Origin: an uncultured Oscillospiraceae bacterium
GTDB lineage: Bacteria; Bacillota; Clostridia; Oscillospirales; Acutalibacteraceae
Direction of reading: 5' to 3'
Assembly: GCA_902492455.1 (NCBI GenBank)
Contig: CABULH010000041.1
Location: 1-10,698, forward strand
Length of the DNA: 10,698 bases
Each line of letters opens with the position of its first letter. Within the stretch, counting starts at the first letter, position 1. The translations under genes were made by a program, and so were the position numbers. This document shows positions 6,280 through 10,698 of the stretch, in pieces. Under the pieces are notes generated by a model. The model searched no databases and was not told where the DNA came from. It saw nothing but the letters and a program-made list of their open reading frames with translations.

Positions 6280-7956
6280 TCAATTGTCCATGGTTTCAAT
6301 CATATCCTCCACCGTGCCGCCGGGAGGAATCATGGGAAGCACGTTGGCGTCGGGAGAAATCTGGCAGTCCACCACCACGGGACCGCCATTTTCCAGCGCG
6401 GCCTTCAGCACCGGCAGAATATCACCGGTGCGGGAGATGCGCATCCCCGTGCAGCCGAAGGCTTCGGCCAGCTTTACCAGATCGGTTTTTCGATGGGGAT
6501 CGGTGGAGGAGAAGCGATTTTCATAGAATACCTTCTGCCACTGACGCACCATACCCAGTACGCGGTTATTCATTACCAGCACCACCACCGGCAGCTCATA
6601 GGATGCCAGGGTGGTCAGTTCGTTGAGATTCATGTGGAAGCTGCCGTCGCCGGAGATCAGCACCACCCGACGGTCTGGCATACCGCATTGGGCGCCAATG
6701 GCGGCTCCCAGACCGTAACCCATGGTCCCCAGTCCGCCGGAAGTCAGCAGGGTGCGGGGCAGGGTGAAGGGAAAGTGCTGGGCGGTCCACATCTGATGCT
6801 GGCCCACGTCGGTGGCCACGATGGTGTCGGGAGAGGTCAGCTGCCGTAAGGTTTGCAGGATCGCCAGCGGGTCGGGGATGGAATCAGGGTTGGAGAGATC
6901 TGCTGCCGGCTCCCGGCGCAGCGCCGACAGCTGGGTTATCCAGTTGGGATGCTCTGAACGGAGGGCGCGGTCTGCCAACTGGCCCAGGGAATCCCGCAGA
7001 TCTCCGGCTACCCGCACAGTTGCAGGAACGTTTTTGTCGAATTCCGCATGATCGATATCCAGATGGACCACTTTGGCATGGGGAGCGAATCCGTCCCGGC
7101 TTCCCGCCACACGGTCAGAAAAGCGGGCGCCGCAGACCAGCAGTAGATCACATTCCCTGGCGGCACGGTTGGCAGCCAGAGTTCCGTGCATCCCCACCAT
7201 GCCCAGCCACAGCCGGTGGCCGGCGGGAAAGCCGCCAAGCCCCATCATGGAGGCACAAACGGGAATATCCAGCTTTTCCGCCAGTTCCAGCAGGGGCTTT
7301 TCCGCCTCCGACAAAATAACACCGCCGCCGAAGTAAATCAAAGGTTTTTGGCAGGAAGCCAGCAGTTCCAGAGTCATACGGATCCGCTCCTCCTTGGGCG
7401 GAGCGGCAAGACGGCGATTTTCCACAGGACGGAATTCATAGTCCGCCAAGGCGCCGGTGACATCCTTGGGAATGTCGACAAGCACCGGACCAGGACGGCC
7501 GCTCCGGGCGATAAGAAAAGCCTGCCGCACGGTGTCAGCCAGTTCCTCCACATGTTTGACGATAAAATTGTGTTTGGTTACCGGCATGGTAATCCCGGTG
7601 ATATCCACTTCCTGAAAGGAATCTCGTCCCAGCAGCGGCACCGCCACATTGCCTGTGATGGCTACCATAGGGACAGAATCCATATAGGCCGTGGCGATTC
7701 CGGTCACCAAATTGGTAGCACCGGGGCCGGAAGTGGCAATGCATACCCCGACCTTTCCGGTAGACCGGGCATACCCATCCGCCGCGTGAGCAGCGCCTTG
7801 CTCATGGGCGGTCATTACATGTTGAATTCGGTCCCGATAGGCATACAGAGCATCATAGATATTCAGCACTGCGCCGCCGGGATACCCAAAAACCGTGTCT
7901 ACCTGCTGTTCCAGCAGGCATTCCATCAAAATCGTCGCGCCGTTGCGTTTCGTCAT
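6280..7956 (-). CDS. ilvB: Acetolactate (acetohydroxyacid) synthase large catalytic subunit
   Basis: This thiamine-diphosphate enzyme condenses pyruvate with pyruvate (to valine and leucine) or with 2-oxobutyrate (to isoleucine). The 558-residue protein has the three usual domains. The N-terminal Pyr domain carries VFGYPGGAVLNIYDAL (22-37) and catalytic Glu52 in AHEQGAAHAADGYAR. The central domain at about 190-340 is of the FAD-binding type. The C-terminal PP domain carries the ThDP/Mg motif from GDGS (436-439) to NN (463-464), with the NRVLGMVRQWQ loop next. LGRDSFQEVDITGIT (109-123) and the length fit true biosynthetic AHAS, not the FAD-free catabolic AlsS. ATG 7956 follows AGGAAAGG with a 10-nt spacer. 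It is the first gene after the T-box terminator, so its expression should need read-through of that switch. Confidence 0.97.
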   Translation of the reverse strand: MTKRNGATILMECLLEQQVDTVFGYPGGAVLNIYDALYAYRDRIQHVMTAHEQGAAHAADGYARSTGKVGVCIATSGPGATNLVTGIATAYMDSVPMVAITGNVAVPLLGRDSFQEVDITGITMPVTKHNFIVKHVEELADTVRQAFLIARSGRPGPVLVDIPKDVTGALADYEFRPVENRRLAAPPKEERIRMTLELLASCQKPLIYFGGGVILSEAEKPLLELAEKLDIPVCASMMGLGGFPAGHRLWLGMVGMHGTLAANRAARECDLLLVCGARFSDRVAGSRDGFAPHAKVVHLDIDHAEFDKNVPATVRVAGDLRDSLGQLADRALRSEHPNWITQLSALRREPAADLSNPDSIPDPLAILQTLRQLTSPDTIVATDVGQHQMWTAQHFPFTLPRTLLTSGGLGTMGYGLGAAIGAQCGMPDRRVVLISGDGSFHMNLNELTTLASYELPVVVLVMNNRVLGMVRQWQKVFYENRFSSTDPHRKTDLVKLAEAFGCTGMRISRTGDILPVLKAALENGGPVVVDCQISPDANVLPMIPPGGTVEDMIETMDN

Positions 7957-8000
7957 CCGGATCTATCCTTTCCTGGTAAACAATGCCTTGCGGAAATACT

Positions 8001-8035
8001 AAAAAGCCTTCGTCTCTTGATTAAGAGACGAAGGC
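8001..8035 (-). terminator. Regulated intrinsic terminator of the T-box leader
   Basis: Minus-strand GCCTTCGTCTCTT (8035-8023) pairs perfectly over 13 bp with 8018-8006 around the loop AATC, followed by TTTTT (8005-8001). Its left arm contains CGTCTCTT, which can pair instead with AAGAG in the T-box core. This gives the mutually exclusive antiterminator. It ends 44 nt before the ilvB start. Confidence 0.94.
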
Positions 8036-8274
8036 TGTATCCTCCGCGGTACCACTCTTTTTGCCATTGCCGGCCGCTCTGCGCATCGGGCCTCATGAGC
8101 CGAATGCCGTCCCCGTTAACGGAGGGAACCCGTTCCGACCTAACCTGCAAAGGCTCAGCGGAAAGCTCAGGAGGTGATATTCGCCGGACACCGCCCGCTG
8201 CCTCGCACCAACCGGCAGTTCTCTGTAAGAACGGTCCATCCGCTACTTGTCCCCGTCATTGCTTTTGATATATT
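8001..8274 (-). promoter_or_regulatory. T-box riboswitch leader, predicted tRNA-Ile specific
   Basis: This leader controls the ilvB-ilvN-cimA-leuC-leuD operon by sensing the charging of a tRNA. In minus-strand order, Stem I holds GACGGGGACAAGTAGCGGATGG and a distal hairpin of CTGCC (8218-8214) with GGCAG (8202-8198) around the conserved GGTTGG loop. The specifier-loop sequence GAATATCACC then places ATC (8178-8176) as the specifier, followed by the conserved A. The T-box core AGAGTGGTACCGCGG (8058-8044) follows, and then the terminator. UGGU in the core would pair with the ACCA end of an A73 tRNA such as tRNA-Ile. Uncharged tRNA-Ile should stabilise the antiterminator and switch the operon on. 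TAT (Tyr) or CAC (His) would need another register and do not fit the genes. The start is approximate, inferred from the promoter. Confidence 0.93.
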
Positions 8275-8280
8275 ATCCTT

Positions 8281-8310
8281 ACTATACTCTATTCAACGGC
8301 AGATTGTCAA
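8281..8310 (-). promoter_or_regulatory. Sigma-A promoter of the ilv-cim-leu operon
   Basis: On the minus strand, a perfect TTGACA (8310-8305) and TATAGT (8286-8281) are 18 bp apart. Transcription should start near 8274, giving a leader of about 320 nt before ilvB. It is divergent from the degV promoter, with 33 bp between the two -35 boxes. Confidence 0.88.
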
Positions 8311-8343
8311 GATGTTTCTGCAAATTTTCCAGCGTCGCCCAAG

Positions 8344-8372
8344 TTGACAGCAGCTTAGATCTATGCTATAGT
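8344..8372 (+). promoter_or_regulatory. Sigma-A promoter of the degV-family gene
   Basis: TTGACA (8344-8349) and TATAGT (8367-8372) are 17 bp apart, and TGC before the -10 gives an extended -10. Predicted start is near 8379, about 35 nt before the ATG at 8414. Confidence 0.88.
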
Positions 8373-8380
8373 AAGAATAG

Positions 8381-8393
8381 TTTGATAATCAAA
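8381..8393. repeat. Palindrome at the degV transcription start, possible operator
   Basis: TTTGAT and ATCAAA are perfect arms around a single A. The site sits directly at or just after the predicted start of transcription, where a bound repressor would block initiation. The sequence is AT-rich and I do not recognise the family, so it may be chance. Confidence 0.4.
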
Positions 8394-8413
8394 TTAATTT
8401 TGGAGGTTTGTAT

Positions 8414-9259
8414 ATGGCGCTGCATATTTTGACGGATTCCGCCTGTGATATCGATTTGTCTCAGCAGGAAAAGCTGCATTTTACTATCCTTCCCTTGAAG
8501 GTTTTCTTCGGTGATACCTGCTATATTGAAGGAGAAAACCTGACAAAAGAGCAGTTTTACACTATGCTGGCGGCTTCTTCGGAACTTCCCAAGACGGCAC
8601 AGATCAATCCGCTGGATTTTGAAGAAGTGATTCGTCCTTGGGTGGAAGCGGGGGATGAAATATTGATCCTGCCGCTTTCAAAAGAGCTGAGCGGAACCTA
8701 TCAGTCCGCTATTCTGGCTAAAGAATCATTTCCGGATGCAGCAATCTATGTTGTGGATACGCTGAATGTTACCTTCGGCCAAGCACTACTGGTGCAAGCG
8801 GCGCTGGATATGCGGGAGCAGGGGATGAAGGCTAAAGAGATCTTTGAGGCTATTACGGCACTGGTTCCCCGGGTTCGACTGTATGCGGTGATTGATGATC
8901 TTAAATATCTGCGGCTTGGCGGTCGATTATCCTCTGCTAGCGCTGTGGTGGGAACACTGCTCGGAATAAAGCCCCTGATTGCGCTGCAGGATGGTAAAGT
9001 GGTGAGCATTGCGAAAGCTCGTGGTCAGAAAGCCGGATATCAGATGATTGTAGAAAAGGTACGGGAAGATGGTATTGACGGCGATTATCCCGTTTATTTC
9101 GGCCATTCCAACGCGCCGGAAATGATGAAGGAGCTGGCTGAGCTGATGAACTCATCTGTTTCTCTGCCGGATGTGTACGAAAGCGATATTGGTCCTGTTG
9201 TGGGAACGCATGCAGGACCTGGCTGTACAGGCATCGCCTTTATTGCCAAAGCCAAGTGA
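8414..9259 (+). CDS. DegV family protein (fatty-acid binding)
   Basis: DegV/FakB-type proteins are cytoplasmic two-domain proteins that bind a fatty acid. In Firmicutes, FakB members present it to the kinase FakA for phosphorylation and entry into phospholipids. This protein has 281 residues, the usual length. It begins with ILTDSACDID (5-14) and carries ELSGTYQSA (91-99), VDTLNVTFGQALLVQAA (114-130), DDLKYLRLGGRLSSASAVVG (161-180) and the C-terminal IGPVVGTHAGPGC (259-271). The ligand-site motif, often TSQ, reads TAQ at 61-63, so the serine is replaced. ATG 8414 is chosen over TTG 8408 because GGAGG (8402-8406) is 7 nt upstream of the ATG and overlaps the region too closely for the TTG. It is a single-gene unit with its own promoter and terminator. 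No fakA-like gene is in the window, so its exact role is unknown. Confidence 0.93.
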   Translation: MALHILTDSACDIDLSQQEKLHFTILPLKVFFGDTCYIEGENLTKEQFYTMLAASSELPKTAQINPLDFEEVIRPWVEAGDEILILPLSKELSGTYQSAILAKESFPDAAIYVVDTLNVTFGQALLVQAALDMREQGMKAKEIFEAITALVPRVRLYAVIDDLKYLRLGGRLSSASAVVGTLLGIKPLIALQDGKVVSIAKARGQKAGYQMIVEKVREDGIDGDYPVYFGHSNAPEMMKELAELMNSSVSLPDVYESDIGPVVGTHAGPGCTGIAFIAKAK

Positions 9260-9296
9260 AAAAAGAAGGGGATCCAATCGGATACCCTTCTTTTTT
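9259..9296. terminator. Bidirectional terminator between degV and rubrerythrin genes
   Basis: AAAAAAGAAGGG (9259-9270) pairs with CCCTTCTTTTTT (9285-9296). Inner pairs ATCC/GGAT close an AATC loop, with one G-A mismatch. The stem has a T run on the right and an A run on the left, so it gives a U tract on both strands. It starts at the degV stop and lies just after the rubrerythrin stop at 9305, so it can serve both convergent genes. Confidence 0.93.
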
Positions 9297-9304
9297 AACA
9301 GAAC

Positions 9305-9892
9305 TTATTTAAAATAGCGGTTCAACAGACCCTCGAAAGCCTTGCCGTGACGAGCTTCGTCCTTCGCCATCTCATGGACGGTATCGTGAACGGCGTCATA
9401 GCCCAATTCTTTCGCCCTGCGGGCCAGGGTCATCTTGCCTTCGGTGGCGCCGCATTCGGCTTCCACACGCATGCTCAGGTTGGTTTTGGTAGAATCGGTC
9501 ACAACTTCACCCAGCAGTTCGGCAAACTTGGCGGCATGTTCGGCTTCCTCATAGGCAGCCTTCTCCCAATATAGGCCGATTTCAGGATACCCCTCGCGAT
9601 GGGCGACACGCGCCATCGCCAGATACATACCGACTTCGCTGCACTCGCCGTTGAAATTGGCACGGAGCATTTCCACTACTTCCTGATCCAAGCCTTTGGC
9701 AATCCCCACACGATGCTCATCAGCCCATACACGATCCGCAGCAGCGGGCGCGGACGGAGCGGAAGGCGCAGAGGGAGCGGCGGCGCCCATTTCCTTGAAT
9801 TTATCAGCAGCCGCACCGCAGACAGGGCAAACTGCCGGGGGTTCGTCACCTTCGTGGACATAGCCGCAGATCAGACAGACATACTTTTTCAT
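9305..9892 (-). CDS. Reverse rubrerythrin (rubredoxin + ferritin-like diiron), NADH peroxidase type
   Basis: This is a cytoplasmic non-heme diiron protein that reduces hydrogen peroxide to water in anaerobes, taking electrons from NAD(P)H-linked donors. With the start used here it has 195 residues. Residues 1-36 form a rubredoxin-like Fe(Cys)4 domain with CxxC pairs at Cys6/Cys9 and Cys22/Cys25. A low-complexity Ala/Pro/Ser linker follows (36-52, PSAPSAPSAP). A four-helix ferritin-like domain then carries the diiron ligands, including Glu116xxHis119 (EEAEH) and Glu179xxHis182 (DEARH). Classical rubrerythrin has the rubredoxin domain last, so this is the reversed order known from clostridial revRbr. 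ATG 9892 is preferred because AGGAGG (9906-9901) is 8 nt upstream. It is only 2 nt from the alternative ATG at 9898, which would add two residues. It is probably cotranscribed with perR, 54 nt upstream. Confidence 0.93.
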   Translation of the reverse strand: MKKYVCLICGYVHEGDEPPAVCPVCGAAADKFKEMGAAAPSAPSAPSAPAAADRVWADEHRVGIAKGLDQEVVEMLRANFNGECSEVGMYLAMARVAHREGYPEIGLYWEKAAYEEAEHAAKFAELLGEVVTDSTKTNLSMRVEAECGATEGKMTLARRAKELGYDAVHDTVHEMAKDEARHGKAFEGLLNRYFK

Positions 9893-9900
9893 TTTCATTT

Positions 9901-9906
9901 CCTCCT
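9901..9906 (-). promoter_or_regulatory. Ribosome binding site deciding the rubrerythrin start
   Basis: Minus-strand AGGAGG has an 8-nt spacer to ATG 9892-9890. The upstream ATG at 9898-9896 is only 2 nt away, too near for efficient initiation. Confidence 0.75.
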
Positions 9907-9910
9907 GTAT

Positions 9911-9925
9911 TCATAATATTTATGT
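9911..9925. promoter_or_regulatory. Possible second PerR box before the rubrerythrin gene
   Basis: The palindrome CATAA-TAT-TTATG (9912-9924) lies between the perR stop and the rubrerythrin ribosome binding site. Aligned with the B. subtilis Per box as I remember it (TTATAATNATTATAA), it agrees at 10 of 14 positions. It may allow separate control of rubrerythrin, but I see only a poor promoter here. The AT-rich setting raises the chance of a coincidental match. Confidence 0.4.
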
Positions 9926-9946
9926 TGGGATATGAACCGACAATAA

Positions 9947-10366
9947 TTAGGATTCAGAGCTTTGTTCACAGGCGGCACAGATACCATTCATAAACACGTC
10001 CTGTACTTCTGCTCGAAAGCCCTTGGGGCACATGGTCTTCAACGCTTCTAAAGAAATAATAAAATCATAAAGTTTGCCGCAGCAGTTGCATTTAAAATGC
10101 CCGTGATCTGTGGGGTTTCCGTCAAAGCGTTGTTCTTCTGCATCAATGTTGACTGTACGGATTAATCGGGCATCCAAAAGAGTGTGAAGGGAATTGTAGA
10201 TAGTCGTGCGTGAGAATGTAGGATAGATTGGTAATAAAGCGCGATAGATCGTATCCGCTGTTGGATGAATAGGGTGTTCAATTAGATACTGATAAACCGC
10301 GATACGCTGTTGGGTGGGGCGCAGCCCTTTGGCGGACAGCGTAGCGGCGATTTCTTGTATAGTCAC
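9947..10366 (-). CDS. perR: PerR-type peroxide-sensing repressor (Fur family)
   Basis: PerR represses peroxide-defence genes and is inactivated when hydrogen peroxide oxidises histidines at its iron site. This 139-residue protein has an N-terminal winged helix (LRPTQQRIAVYQYL, then FSRTTIYNSLHTL as recognition region) and a C-terminal dimerisation domain. The regulatory metal ligands of B. subtilis PerR (His37, Asp85, His91, His93, Asp104) all appear, shifted by three, as His34, Asp82, His88, His90 and Asp101. Asp101 in place of the Glu typical of Fur supports PerR. The structural zinc site is Cys93/Cys96 and Cys130/Cys133. The start is GTG 10366, with AAAGGCGG 7 nt upstream; the ATG at 10373 is out of frame. 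It has a consensus promoter with a PerR-box-like site, and a reverse rubrerythrin gene follows. These three facts agree on the role. Confidence 0.93.
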   Translation of the reverse strand: MTIQEIAATLSAKGLRPTQQRIAVYQYLIEHPIHPTADTIYRALLPIYPTFSRTTIYNSLHTLLDARLIRTVNIDAEEQRFDGNPTDHGHFKCNCCGKLYDFIISLEALKTMCPKGFRAEVQDVFMNGICAACEQSSES

Positions 10367-10400
10367 CGAGCATCCGCCTTTCTTGTAATTAATTTAAATT

Positions 10401-10413
10401 TGTAATGATTACA
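10401..10413. promoter_or_regulatory. PerR-box-like operator in the perR promoter
   Basis: TGTAAT-G-ATTACA is a perfect 6-1-6 palindrome. With its flanks (TTGTAATGATTACAT, 10400-10414) it agrees with the B. subtilis Per box (TTATAATNATTATAA, from memory) at 11 of 14 fixed positions. It starts 6 bp after the -10 and covers the predicted transcription start, so binding would repress perR and the rubrerythrin gene. A second partial copy (TTGTAATTAATTTAA, 10383-10397) lies 17 bp further downstream. Confidence 0.75.
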
Positions 10414-10419
10414 TCAAAT

Positions 10420-10448
10420 AGTATAGCTTTCTCATGTCCGTTTGTCAA
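10420..10448 (-). promoter_or_regulatory. Sigma-A promoter of perR-rubrerythrin
   Basis: On the minus strand, perfect TTGACA (10448-10443) and TATACT (10425-10420) are 17 bp apart, with predicted start near 10413. No terminator lies between perR and the rubrerythrin gene. Confidence 0.88.
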
Positions 10449-10526
10449 GAGGGATTTCGGAAAAAAGGAAAAATTTTCTTGTATAGATAAATGTCAAAAA
10501 AATTGACGGCAAATTATTTTAACCCC

Positions 10527-10555
10527 TTGACAAGCCGAAAAGGATATGGTATAGT
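10527..10555 (+). promoter_or_regulatory. Strong sigma-A promoter of the tRNA-Ala transcript
   Basis: TTGACA (10527-10532) and TATAGT (10550-10555) are 17 bp apart, with TGG before the -10. An AT-rich stretch at about 10510-10522 could act as an UP element. The start should be near 10562, about 84 nt before the tRNA. This strength is what stable-RNA operons use. Confidence 0.88.
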
Positions 10556-10606
10556 TTAACGCGTCGCCGGATGCAGGGATATTTCAGCTTGAGAAGTTGG
10601 TTGAGA

Positions 10607-10621
10607 TTATCTATGAAAACT
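10607..10621 (+). promoter_or_regulatory. rrn-type boxA-like antitermination motif in the leader
   Basis: TTATCTATGAAAACT ends in the TGAAAACT that is typical of the boxA found in leaders and spacers of Firmicutes rRNA operons. It agrees with the Bacillus boxA as I remember it at 12 of 15 positions. It lies between the promoter and the tRNA. This suggests a Nus-factor-controlled stable-RNA transcript, possibly an rRNA operon beyond the window. Confidence 0.5.
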
Positions 10622-10645
10622 GAATAGTTACATTATTCTCTATTT

Positions 10646-10698
<53 letters not shown>

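Noticed and set aside
6255..6283. TTG at 6283 as the ilvN start (180 residues)
   Set aside because: It lies upstream of the only good ribosome binding site, which serves ATG 6262. The extra seven residues precede the normal family N-terminus.
7186..8268. 360-codon plus-strand frame across ilvB and the T-box leader
   Set aside because: It is antisense to a certain gene and a structured riboswitch; the protein is low-complexity and His/Arg rich, as expected of a shadow frame.

Overview
The window looks like chromosomal DNA from a low-oxygen Gram-positive bacterium of the Clostridia. An Oscillospiraceae-like gut organism is my guess, not something the sequence proves. The reasons are a clostridial-type EF-Tu, strong AGGAGG-type ribosome binding sites with TTG and GTG starts, a T-box riboswitch, a rubredoxin-first (reverse) rubrerythrin next to PerR, and sigma-A promoters close to consensus. 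No mobile element, CRISPR array or phage gene is visible.

Layout. Bases 2-736 (+) hold the 3' part of tuf (EF-Tu), closed by a strong terminator. Bases 999-2066 (-) hold an XRE-type regulator with a helical C-terminal domain and its own promoter. Bases 2364-8310 (-) hold one amino-acid operon, in transcription order: promoter, T-box leader, ilvB, ilvN, cimA, leuC, leuD, terminator. Bases 8344-9296 (+) hold a divergent degV-family gene with its own promoter and a terminator that works in both directions on paper. Bases 9305-10448 (-) hold perR and a reverse rubrerythrin, with a consensus promoter and a PerR-box-like palindrome just after the -10. Bases 10527-10698 (+) hold a strong promoter, an rrn-like boxA motif and a tRNA-Ala(GGC) cut by the window end.

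How the genes work together. The operon fits isoleucine synthesis from pyruvate by the citramalate route. CimA makes citramalate, LeuCD isomerises it, a LeuB-type dehydrogenase encoded elsewhere would give 2-oxobutyrate, and IlvBN condenses that with pyruvate. The T-box has an apparent AUC (Ile) specifier codon and a UGGU bulge that suits an A73 tRNA, so uncharged tRNA-Ile is the predicted signal. There is no leuA or leuB here. The leuCD pair would by default be labelled leucine biosynthesis, but here it appears to be under isoleucine control. The perR/rubrerythrin pair is a peroxide-defence module with likely autoregulation.

Most of the window is well-understood housekeeping and biosynthesis. 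I do not see a clearly new system. The points most worth checking are the isoleucine-controlled cimA-leuCD arrangement, the two PerR-box-like sites, the palindrome at the degV start site, and the rRNA-like leader in front of the tRNA.
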